Below, one piece after another: positions 9,501-15,981 of a stretch of 64,000 bases of DNA. A program made the translations under genes and the position numbers. Every line of letters starts with the position of its first letter. Positions within the stretch are counted from its first letter, which is position 1. The notes under the pieces are model-generated. The model saw only the letters and a list, made by a program, of their open reading frames with translations. It was not told where the DNA came from and made no database searches. Source of the stretch: JAIXWP01 sp964428835 (GTDB lineage Bacteria; Bacteroidota; Bacteroidia; Flavobacteriales_D; Sanyastnellaceae); assembly GCA_964428835.1 (NCBI GenBank), contig CAYRZQ010000018.1:1-64000 (forward strand). The letters are read 5' to 3'.

Positions 9501-10412
9501 AGCAGAGCTGCTTTCTTCTTTGTGGAGGATAATGAACTTCGCTCCGCTATCCACGATAATATCTATGTGGTGGTCTTCGAGCACTGTTTCGCGATCGAAT
9601 ACCACTTCATTACGTTCAATAGAAACTACTTCACCTGTATCTTCATCTACGAAATCTTCGATCCAAGTCTTAAGAACGCGGGCAGCGAGACGGCGGCCGA
9701 GAACTTTCTTGAGACCAGATTTAGAAACCTTTACTTCTTCAGCAAGGTTGAATATTTCGAGGATTTGACGGTCGCTTTCATATCCGATAGCACGGAGTAG
9801 GGTAGTAACCGGAAGCTTTTTCTTACGGTCGATATAGGCATACATGACATTGTTGATGTCTGTAGCGAATTCGATCCACGAACCTTTGAAAGGAATGATA
9901 CGTGCGCTGTAGAGCTTGGTACCGTTTGCGTGGCGGCTTTGACCGAAGAATACACCAGGTGAGCGGTGCAATTGAGAAACGATGACACGTTCAGCTCCGT
10001 TGATAACGAAGGAACCTTGTGGTGTCATGTATGGGAGTGTTCCCAAATAAACGTCCTGCACGATGGTTTCGAAGTCCTCGTGTTCAGGATCTGTACAGTA
10101 CAACTTAAGTTTTGCCTTAAGCGGAACGCTGTAGGTTAGACCTCGTTCGATACATTCATCGATGGTGTATCGGGGTGGGTCGATAAAGTAATCAAGGAAT
10201 TCAAGAACGAATTGGTTTCTTGTATCAGTAATGGGGAAGTTCTCTGCAAATACTTTGAAGAGACCTTCGTTCATTCTGTTTTCAGGGTTTGTTTCCAACT
10301 GGAAAAAATCCTTGAAAGAAGCCAATTGGATTTCTAGGAAATCCGGGTATTCGTAGAAACTTTTGGTTGAGGAAAAACTGATCCTCTCATCCGTTTTTTT
10401 CAGCGTTGCCAA
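6588..10412 (-). CDS. rpoB: RNA polymerase subunit beta
   Basis: The 1274-aa beta subunit. The rifampicin-binding cluster I reads [28 protein letters not shown] split over the usual segments, with the Asp, His and Ser residues whose mutation gives resistance in E. coli all in wild-type form. The C-terminal part has [11 protein letters not shown]-type motifs ([16 protein letters not shown]) and [21 protein letters not shown], which contact beta' and the active site. The gene is separated from rplL by 152 bp containing a large hairpin (10506-10543), and is followed 43 nt later by rpoC. Confidence 0.99.
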   Translation of the reverse strand: [1274 protein letters not shown]

Positions 10413-10497
10413 ATCGTTGACTTTTTTATGGTAAAAAAAATGCTGTTGCTTCGTTTTTATTTGAAAGGGACGATGCTAACCCTTTATAACAACAAAG

Positions 10498-10543
10498 TAT
10501 AAAACAAGTTTAGGCCACCTCACTGGGTGAGAGGCCTAAACTT
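10498..10543 (-). terminator. Hairpin attenuator between rplL and rpoB
   Basis: A perfect 11-bp outer stem (AAGTTTAGGCC 10506-10516, GGCCTAAACTT 10533-10543) encloses a further imperfect CTCAC/GTGAG stem. On the minus strand it is followed by GTTTTAT, a weak U tract. It lies 22 nt past the rplL stop and about 94 nt before rpoB. E. coli has a partial terminator and RNase III site at the same place, which sets a lower rpoBC than rplJL output; the same role is inferred here. Confidence 0.75.
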
Positions 10544-10564
10544 GATATTCAAATAGTTGTGATA

Positions 10565-10942
10565 TTACTTGATCTCAACTTTTGCTCCTGCTTCTTCAAG
10601 TTGTGTTTTCAAAGCGTTTGCTTCATCTTTGGTAACACCAGTCTTGAGAGGCGATGGAGCCTTGTCTACTGCATCTTTAGCTTCTTTCAAGCCAAGTCCA
10701 GTGAGGTCTTTAACGAGCTTCACTACTGCGAGCTTGTTAGCGCCACCTTCAACGAGGACAACGTCAAATGCAGTTTTCTCTTCTGCGGCAGCAGCGCCAC
10801 CGCCAGCACCTGGAGCAGCAACTGCTACAGCGGCAGCAGCAGGCTCAATGCCGTAATCGTCTTTAAGAATTTGAGCTAACTCGTTTACTTCCTTTACGGT
10901 CAAGTTAACTAGGCTTTCAGCCATTGCTTTCAAATCAGCCAT
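10565..10942 (-). CDS. rplL: 50S ribosomal protein L7/L12
   Basis: The 125-aa stalk protein, which is present in several copies on the ribosome and recruits and stimulates translational GTPases. The N-terminal dimerisation helices (MADLKAMAESLVNLTVKEVNELAQIL) lead into an Ala/Gly/Pro-rich flexible hinge (residues 36-52). The compact C-terminal domain has the signature KTAFDVVLVEGG and GLGLKEAKDAVDKAP. It follows rplJ by 56 nt in the conserved order L10-L7/L12. A hairpin attenuator lies directly downstream. Confidence 0.99.
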   Translation of the reverse strand: MADLKAMAESLVNLTVKEVNELAQILKDDYGIEPAAAAVAVAAPGAGGGAAAAEEKTAFDVVLVEGGANKLAVVKLVKDLTGLGLKEAKDAVDKAPSPLKTGVTKDEANALKTQLEEAGAKVEIK

Positions 10943-10998
10943 TTTATGGATTTTTAAAAGGTAATACTTAATTAATTATTATTTGTGGGGTGGTTATT

Positions 10999-11523
10999 TT
11001 AGCGTTCACCCAACGCTTTAACAATACCGGCAACTTTTTGGCCTGCATTTCCTTGAAGAGCGCCAATAACATTCTTCGCTGGAGATTGAAGAAGAGCCAC
11101 GATGTCTCCGAGCAATTCTTCTTTGCTCTTGATTGCAACGAGGGCGTCAAGTTGATTTTCACCAACATAACAATCTTCTTGTATAAAGGCCGCCTTGAAT
11201 ACTGGCTTGTCTTGATTTTTCTTTCTGAACTCCTTGATCAGGCGAGCAGGCACGTTTGCTACCTCAGCAGTCATAACGGCAGTGTTGCCTTTAAGTGCTG
11301 GGAACAAAGGACTGAAGTCCTTACCTTCAATGCGTTCAAGAGCTTTTTGCAAAAGAGAATTTTTTACAACTCTCATTTTGATTCCATTCTTGAAACACTC
11401 GCGGCGAAGTGCACTGGTTGCCTCAGCGTTCAGGGAAGTCGTGTTTGTCAAATAGAATACTGAAGAATCCTTCAATACTTCTACCAACTCAGCGATTTCC
11501 TGGTTCTTTTGTTCTTTCGTCAT
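10999..11523 (-). CDS. rplJ: 50S ribosomal protein L10
   Basis: The 174-aa L10 protein anchors L7/L12 dimers to 23S rRNA at the stalk base. The N-terminal RNA-binding domain begins MTKEQKNQEIAELVEVL with the following strand VFYLTNTTSLN. The basic segment RRECFKNGIKMRVVKNSLLQKAL is typical. The C-terminal helix (VIGALQGNAGQKVAGIVKAL) is where L7/L12 dimers bind. It lies 28 nt after rplA, too close for the long L10-binding leader known in E. coli, so autoregulation, if any, works differently here. Confidence 0.98.
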   Translation of the reverse strand: MTKEQKNQEIAELVEVLKDSSVFYLTNTTSLNAEATSALRRECFKNGIKMRVVKNSLLQKALERIEGKDFSPLFPALKGNTAVMTAEVANVPARLIKEFRKKNQDKPVFKAAFIQEDCYVGENQLDALVAIKSKEELLGDIVALLQSPAKNVIGALQGNAGQKVAGIVKALGER

Positions 11524-11551
11524 GTGAAATTACGCTTTAGTGTACCAGTGA

Positions 11552-12244
11552 TCAATTCACTGAACGGGGTTCAACATTTACTCCGGGGCTCATCGTAGAA
11601 GACATAGAAATGCTTCTGATATAAGCTCCTTTAGCAGAAGAAGGCTTCAACTTGATCAAAGATTGAATCAATTCGTTCGCGTTTTCAGCGAGTTGCTTAG
11701 CATCGAATGAAACGCGGCCAATGCTCGCGTGAACGATACCAGCTTTGTCAACTTTGAAATCAATGTTACCGGCCTTCTTTTCAGTTACAGCCTTTCCAAC
11801 ATCCATAGTAACAGTGCCAGTCTTTGGGTTTGGCATAAGTCCGCGAGGACCTAAGATTCTACCCAAAGCACCAACTTGTCCCATTACACTGGGTGTGGTG
11901 ATAATTACATCCACGTCGGTCCATCCGTTTTTGATCTTCTCGATGTATTCGCTCAATCCAACGTAGTCGGCTCCTGCTGCTTTTGCTTCTGCTTCCTTAT
12001 CGGGAGTGCACAAAACCAAAACACGAACTTCCTTACCGGTACCGTGGGGCAGGGATACTGTACCACGAACCATTTGGTTGGATTTCTTTGGATCTACTCC
12101 AAGACGAACAGCGATGTCAACAGATGCATCAAACTTTGTAGTAGTGATAGTTTTCACTACTGATGCAGCCTCAGGAAGATTGAACGACTTTGTCGCGTCA
12201 TACTTCGCTAATGCTGCTTTACGGTTTTTGCTCACATTTCCCAT
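11552..12244 (-). CDS. rplA: 50S ribosomal protein L1
   Basis: The 230-aa L1 protein of the mobile ribosomal stalk. It carries the L1 signature LGRILGPRGLMPNPKTGTVT (residues about 128-147) and the C-terminal motif KPSSAKGAYIRSISMSSTMSPG. L1 is the classic translational repressor of the rplK-rplA mRNA in E. coli. A nested hairpin just upstream of rplK (12725-12777) could be such a target here. It lies 17 nt after rplK in the same transcript. Confidence 0.98.
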   Translation of the reverse strand: MGNVSKNRKAALAKYDATKSFNLPEAASVVKTITTTKFDASVDIAVRLGVDPKKSNQMVRGTVSLPHGTGKEVRVLVLCTPDKEAEAKAAGADYVGLSEYIEKIKNGWTDVDVIITTPSVMGQVGALGRILGPRGLMPNPKTGTVTMDVGKAVTEKKAGNIDFKVDKAGIVHASIGRVSFDAKQLAENANELIQSLIKLKPSSAKGAYIRSISMSSTMSPGVNVEPRSVN

Positions 12245-12261
12245 TGTTCTGTACTTAGAGT

Positions 12262-12699
12262 TTAAAACGGACGATCACCGGTTACCTGAATACCCATACT
12301 GCGTGCAGTACCAGCTACCATTTTCATAGCAGACTCGATAGTGAAACAGTTAAGGTCAGGCATTTTGTCTTCTGCAATTGCGCGGACTTGATCCCAAGTT
12401 ACCGTACCTACTTTCTGACGGTTAGGCTCAGCAGCTCCTTTCTTAGCTTTTGAGGCATCTAACAACTGAACAGCAGCAGGTGCAGTTTTAACGATAAAGT
12501 CAAAAGACTTATCTGTATAAACTGTGATCAACACCGGACAAACCTTTCCTGCTTTATCCTGGGTTCTAGCATTGAACTGCTTACAGAATTCCATGATATT
12601 CACACCCTTAGAACCGAGAGCCGGACCTACGGGAGGTGAAGGGTTTGCGGCGCCACCTTTAATTTGCAGCTTGACTAAACCAGCTACTTCTTTCGCCAT
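12262..12699 (-). CDS. rplK: 50S ribosomal protein L11
   Basis: The 145-aa L11 protein of the GTPase-associated centre, the binding site of thiostrepton and the sensor of uncharged tRNA for RelA. The N-terminal domain contains the proline-rich motif NPSPPVGPALGSKGVNIMEFCKQFN (residues 19-43). The C-terminal RNA-binding domain ends SAMKMVAGTARSMGIQV. It is the first gene of the rplKAJL group and follows nusG by 88 nt, a gap that holds a conspicuous nested hairpin. Confidence 0.98.
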   Translation of the reverse strand: MAKEVAGLVKLQIKGGAANPSPPVGPALGSKGVNIMEFCKQFNARTQDKAGKVCPVLITVYTDKSFDFIVKTAPAAVQLLDASKAKKGAAEPNRQKVGTVTWDQVRAIAEDKMPDLNCFTIESAMKMVAGTARSMGIQVTGDRPF

Positions 12700-12724
12700 T
12701 TTTCTATTTATTTATTTGGTTTGC

Positions 12725-12777
12725 GTGGCAGTGAGTGGGAAGCGAAGCGTAACATTAAAAAATGTCACCACTGCCAC
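12725..12777 (-). promoter_or_regulatory. Nested hairpin in the rplK leader, candidate L1 target
   Basis: Reading the minus strand, GTGGCAGTG (12777-12769) pairs with CACTGCCAC (12733-12725), a perfect 9-bp stem. Directly stacked on it, GTGACATT (12768-12761) pairs with AATGTTAC (12756-12749), 8 bp with one G-U, closed by a TTTT loop. All unpaired bases are on one side: a 15-nt bulge (12748-12734). Two helices joined by an asymmetric loop is the general layout of L1-binding mRNA sites. There is no U tract, so it is not a normal terminator. Its function as the L1 site is inference. Confidence 0.5.
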
Positions 12778-12787
12778 ACGCTTTTAA

Positions 12788-13339
12788 TTAACTTTCCTTT
12801 TCTACCTGCATATAACCCAATTCCAATGGAGTCTTTCTTCCAAAGATCTTCACTGTTACCTTGAGCTTTTTCTTCTCCTCATTGATTTCTTCAATGATTC
12901 CGCTGAAGTTGTTGAATGGTCCATCGATCACTTTCACATTTTCACCTACTACAAATGGAATATTCAATTCTTCTCCTGTCTCAGCCAACTCATCCACTTT
13001 CCCAAGGATGCGATTTACTTCAGACAAGCGGAGTGGGATAGGGTCTCCTTTTTTCTCAGCACCCAAAAATCCAATCACATTTGTGATATTCTTAATGATG
13101 TGAGGTATTTCACCGATAAGCGCAGCCTCGATCAAAACATAACCAGGAAGGTAGCTTCTTTCTTTGCTGATTTTCTTACCATTTCTAACTTGGAAAACCT
13201 TTTCGGTAGGAATCAATACTTGTGATACGAAGTCTTGCATACCACGGGCTTTGATCTCAGATTCGATGAATTCCTTGACCTTTTTCTCTTTCCCGCTAAT
13301 TGCACGGACTACATACCATTTTTTTTCTATATCGCTCAT
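12788..13339 (-). CDS. nusG: Transcription termination/antitermination factor NusG
   Basis: A 183-aa NusG. The N-terminal NGN domain begins KKWYVVRAISGKEKKVKEFIE and contains RSYLPGYVLIEA, and it binds the RNA polymerase clamp. The KOW domain at the C-terminus has the signature VGENVKVIDGPFNNFSGIIEEI and links polymerase to Rho or ribosomal S10. It lies 8 nt after secE, the conserved secE-nusG pair. No large insertion is present between the NGN and KOW domains. Confidence 0.98.
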   Translation of the reverse strand: MSDIEKKWYVVRAISGKEKKVKEFIESEIKARGMQDFVSQVLIPTEKVFQVRNGKKISKERSYLPGYVLIEAALIGEIPHIIKNITNVIGFLGAEKKGDPIPLRLSEVNRILGKVDELAETGEELNIPFVVGENVKVIDGPFNNFSGIIEEINEEKKKLKVTVKIFGRKTPLELGYMQVEKES

Positions 13340-13347
13340 TATCTGAA

Positions 13348-13572
13348 TTATGATAAGAATGAGTAGATGAATCCAACTAATCCCTTCCAGATAGAGGTTT
13401 TATCGCCACTTACTCCGAATACGAAGTCCATAGCGAAAATAACCACTGTAAGGATAAGCATTGCGATAAATACGAGTACAGTGCTCTCCTGCAATTCGCG
13501 CCAGGTTGGCCAGGTCACTTTGTGCATGAGCTCGTTGTACGATTCTTCGATATATGTTTTGATACCTGCCAT
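13348..13572 (-). CDS. secE: Preprotein translocase subunit SecE
   Basis: A 74-aa single-span SecE, the short form found in most bacteria outside the enterics. The amphipathic N-terminal helix (YIEESYNELMHKVTWPTWRELQESTVLV) contains the conserved KVTWP motif, followed by one transmembrane helix (FIAMLILTVVIFAMDFVFGV). SecE clamps SecY in the translocon. It lies 29 nt after tRNA-Trp and 8 nt before nusG. Confidence 0.97.
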   Translation of the reverse strand: MAGIKTYIEESYNELMHKVTWPTWRELQESTVLVFIAMLILTVVIFAMDFVFGVSGDKTSIWKGLVGFIYSFLS

Positions 13573-13601
13573 ACGCTTGGTAATAAGTTCTGTTTGTCTT
13601 G

Positions 13602-13672
13602 CACAGGTGGAGAGATTCGAACTCCCATCAACGGTTTTGGAGACCGCTATTCTACCCTTGAACTACACCTGT
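13602..13672 (-). tRNA. tRNA-Trp(CCA)
   Basis: A complete cloverleaf on the minus strand: acceptor ACAGGTG/CACCTGT, D arm GTTC...GAAT, anticodon stem GCGGT/ACCGT with loop CTCCAAA (anticodon CCA, Trp), T arm GGGAG-TTCGAAT-CTCTC with one wobble, discriminator G. CCA is not encoded. It sits between tuf and secE, the usual place for tRNA-Trp in many bacteria. Confidence 0.97.
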
Positions 13673-13699
13673 TTTTTATGATCTGCCTTAAAACGTGAA

Positions 13700-13737
13700 A
13701 GTGAAGGTGAAATCTTTTGATGGATTTCACCTTCACT
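13700..13737 (-). terminator. Hairpin between tuf and tRNA-Trp
   Basis: A perfect 15-bp inverted repeat (13700-13714 with 13723-13737) with an 8-nt loop, about 20 nt past the tuf stop. On the minus strand it is followed by TTCACGTTTT, a poor U tract, so it may be a partial terminator, a processing site or an mRNA 3'-end stabiliser separating tuf from tRNA-Trp-secE-nusG. Confidence 0.6.
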
Positions 13738-13755
13738 GATATTTTCACAAGTCTA

Positions 13756-14943
13756 TTACTTGATGATTTCAGTAACCTGACCAGCACCTACGGTACGGCC
13801 ACCTTCACGGATTGCGAAACGAAGACCCTTATCCATTGCGATAGGAGCGATCAATTTCACAGTGATTGAAACGTTATCACCAGGTACAACCATTTCGCGA
13901 CCAGCTTCGAGGTTAATCTCACCTGTTACGTCTGTTGTACGGAAGTAGAACTGAGGACGGTATTTGTTGTGGAAAGGAGTGTGGCGACCACCTTCTTCTT
14001 TCTTCAATACGTAGATCTCAGCCTTGAATTCTGTGTGAGGAGTGATGCTGTTTGGAGCAGCGATTACCATACCACGACGGATATCGCTCTTTTCAACACC
14101 ACGGAGGAGAAGACCAACGTTGTCACCTGCTTCACCACGGTCGAGGATCTTACGGAACATCTCAACCCCAGTACAAGTAGACTTCATTTTCTCTTCGTTG
14201 AATCCGATGATATCAACTTCGTTACCTGTGTTGATAACACCACGCTCGATACGACCAGTTGCTACAGTACCACGACCAGTGATGGTGAATACGTCTTCAA
14301 CTGACATCAAGAATGGCTTCTCAACTTCACGAGGAGGAATTGGAATCCAGTTGTCAACTGCGTTCATAAGTTCGCGAACTGTGTCAACCCACTTTGGCTC
14401 ACCGTTGAGGGCACCCAAAGCTGAACCGCGAATTACTGGTGTGTTGTCACCATCATATTCGTAGAAGCTCAAAAGCTCACGGATTTCCATTTCAACGAGG
14501 TCAAGAAGTTCCGCATCGTCAACCATGTCCACTTTGTTCATGAATACAACGATTTTTGGAACACCTACTTGACGACCAAGAAGGATGTGCTCACGAGTTT
14601 GTGGCATTGGACCATCAGTAGCAGCTACCACGAGGATAGCACCGTCCATTTGTGCAGCACCAGTAACCATGTTCTTTACGTAGTCAGCGTGACCTGGACA
14701 GTCAACGTGAGCGTAGTGACGGTTAGCAGTTGCATACTCAACGTGAGCGGTATTGATAGTAATACCACGCTCCTTTTCTTCAGGAGCTGCATCGATAGAT
14801 GCGAAGTCTTTTTTCTCAGCAAGACCATCGGAGGCCAGAACGGTAGTAATGGCAGCTGTCAAAGTGGTCTTACCATGGTCTACGTGACCAATTGTCCCAA
14901 TGTTTACGTGGGGTTTGGAACGGTCGAATGATTCTTTAGCCAT
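13756..14943 (-). CDS. tuf: Elongation factor Tu
   Basis: The 395-aa GTPase that delivers aminoacyl-tRNA to the ribosome. G1 is GHVDHGKT (residues 18-25), the switch I effector segment is RGITINTAHVEY, G3 is DCPGH and G4 is NKVD. Domains 2 and 3 are complete and end in AGQVTEIIK. It is preceded by four tRNA genes in the order Thr, Tyr, Gly, Thr with about 100 nt between the last tRNA and the start codon, so it is probably expressed from the promoter at 15603-15632 through tRNA processing. Confidence 0.99.
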   Translation of the reverse strand: MAKESFDRSKPHVNIGTIGHVDHGKTTLTAAITTVLASDGLAEKKDFASIDAAPEEKERGITINTAHVEYATANRHYAHVDCPGHADYVKNMVTGAAQMDGAILVVAATDGPMPQTREHILLGRQVGVPKIVVFMNKVDMVDDAELLDLVEMEIRELLSFYEYDGDNTPVIRGSALGALNGEPKWVDTVRELMNAVDNWIPIPPREVEKPFLMSVEDVFTITGRGTVATGRIERGVINTGNEVDIIGFNEEKMKSTCTGVEMFRKILDRGEAGDNVGLLLRGVEKSDIRRGMVIAAPNSITPHTEFKAEIYVLKKEEGGRHTPFHNKYRPQFYFRTTDVTGEINLEAGREMVVPGDNVSITVKLIAPIAMDKGLRFAIREGGRTVGAGQVTEIIK

Positions 14944-15044
14944 AGCCAGATGATTTTTGTTTGTTTATCTTATTTTGATAATTCCGTAATTAATAAAAAC
15001 ACGCTTCTTTCTTTCACACATTTAGTCCACCGAAGTGGACTTTG

Positions 15045-15116
<72 letters not shown>

Positions 15117-15239
15117 TTGTCAGAGGCAGACAAGTTCAATAAAGAATGCCACACACTCTTTCCGTTTTTTTTGGCGGTCAATCAAAGCTTCCTCTGTTTG
15201 ACCTAATACGCACCCAACGATACGTTTAAAATTCCCAAG

Positions 15240-15312
15240 AGCGGGAGACGAGGCTCGAACTCGCGACATTTAGCTTGGAAGGCTAATGCTCTACCAACTG
15301 AGCTACTCCCGC
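15240..15312 (-). tRNA. tRNA-Gly(TCC)
   Basis: The cloverleaf on the minus strand has acceptor GCGGGAG/CTCCCGC, D arm GCTC...GAGC, anticodon stem TTAGC/GCTAA with loop CTTCCAA (anticodon TCC, Gly), T arm GCGAG-TTCGAGC-CTCGT and discriminator T. It is the third tRNA of the cluster. Confidence 0.97.
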
Positions 15313-15371
15313 TTAACACCCTTTCAATACTCTTTTGATATTCGGAAAAGGTCACAAATATCACCCTTCAG

Positions 15372-15454
15372 TGGGGAGAACAGGATTCGAACCTGTGAAG
15401 GTGTAAACCAGCAGATTTACAGTCTGCCCTCGTTGGCCGCTTGAGTATCTCCCC
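15372..15454 (-). tRNA. tRNA-Tyr(GTA)
   Basis: A class II tRNA of 83 nt on the minus strand, with acceptor GGGGAGA/TCTCCCC, anticodon stem GCAGA/TCTGC with loop CTGTAAA (anticodon GTA, Tyr), a long variable arm (TGGTTTACACCTTC), T arm ACAGG-TTCGAAT-CCTGT and discriminator A. The long variable arm is expected for bacterial tRNA-Tyr. Confidence 0.97.
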
Positions 15455-15464
15455 TAAATGCTGG

Positions 15465-15538
15465 AGCCGGTGGAGGGATTCGAACCCCCGACCAGCTGAT
15501 TACAAATCAGCTGCTCTGGCCAGCTGAGCTACACCGGC
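15465..15538 (-). tRNA. tRNA-Thr(TGT)
   Basis: The cloverleaf on the minus strand has acceptor GCCGGTG/CACCGGC, D arm GCTC...GAGC, anticodon stem GCTGA/TCAGC with loop TTTGTAA (anticodon TGT, Thr), T arm GGGGG-TTCGAAT-CCCTC and discriminator T. It is the first gene of the tRNA-tuf unit, about 60 nt downstream of the predicted promoter. Confidence 0.97.
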
Positions 15539-15572
15539 GTTAAACTTTTTTTGTTTGCTTCAAAGAACGTTC

Positions 15573-15602
15573 AAAAAAACACCCCCGTGGTGAACGGGGG
15601 TG
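15573..15602 (-). terminator. Intrinsic terminator after hpf, overlapping the tRNA-tuf promoter
   Basis: A perfect 9-bp GC-rich stem (CACCCCCGT 15580-15588, ACGGGGGTG 15594-15602) with a 5-nt loop is followed on the minus strand by seven T (complement of 15573-15579). It should stop transcripts coming from rpsU-xerC-hpf. Its upstream arm touches the -7 box of the tRNA-tuf promoter at 15603, so transcripts initiated there would lack part of the stem. Confidence 0.85.
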
Positions 15603-15632
15603 CAAATGTAAAAAACAAATTTGTTCGAGCAA
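15603..15632 (-). promoter_or_regulatory. Promoter of the tRNA-tuf operon
   Basis: On the minus strand, TTG (15632-15630), a 19-nt spacer, then TACATTTG (15610-15603). This fits the Bacteroidota primary-sigma consensus TTTG-N17-20-TAnnTTTG. The expected start point, about 7 nt downstream, falls inside the left arm of the terminator hairpin at 15580-15602. Confidence 0.65.
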
Positions 15633-15662
15633 GTCTAAATGAAAATTTTTTTTAGACTTTCT

Positions 15663-15953
15663 TTATTTTTTTTGTTTCACCTTGTCAATTTGACGTCTCA
15701 AAGCATCTACGGCAACGTCTGTAGCCTCCTCAAACGTGCGACACTGCTTGCGTGCAAACAAATCGCGACCAGGAATGCTCAATTTGATTTCGGCTATCTT
15801 ATTTTCATTCACATCGGATCGATCTAACCTTAAAAATACCTCTCCAAAAGTGATGCGGTCGTGAAAATGAGTCAACTTTTGCAATTTCTCCTCAATAAAA
15901 CTGATGAGCTTGCGGTCCGCATCAAAATGAATGCTTTGAACTTGTACTTGCAT
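15663..15953 (-). CDS. hpf: Ribosome hibernation promoting factor, short form
   Basis: The 96-aa short HPF/RaiA-type protein (ribosome-associated translation inhibitor). It has the beta-alpha-beta-beta-beta-alpha pattern: MQVQVQSIHFDADRKLISFIEEKLQKL, then FLRLDRSDVNENKIAEIKLSIPGRDLFA, and a C-terminal helix TFEEATDVAVDALRRQIDKVKQKK. Such proteins bind the decoding channel of idle 30S subunits in stationary phase. It lies 28 nt after xerC, so the two are probably cotranscribed, and is followed by an intrinsic terminator. Confidence 0.92.
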   Translation of the reverse strand: MQVQVQSIHFDADRKLISFIEEKLQKLTHFHDRITFGEVFLRLDRSDVNENKIAEIKLSIPGRDLFARKQCRTFEEATDVAVDALRRQIDKVKQKK

Positions 15954-15981
15954 AATGCTAAAAATTTAGAGGGTTTGACTT

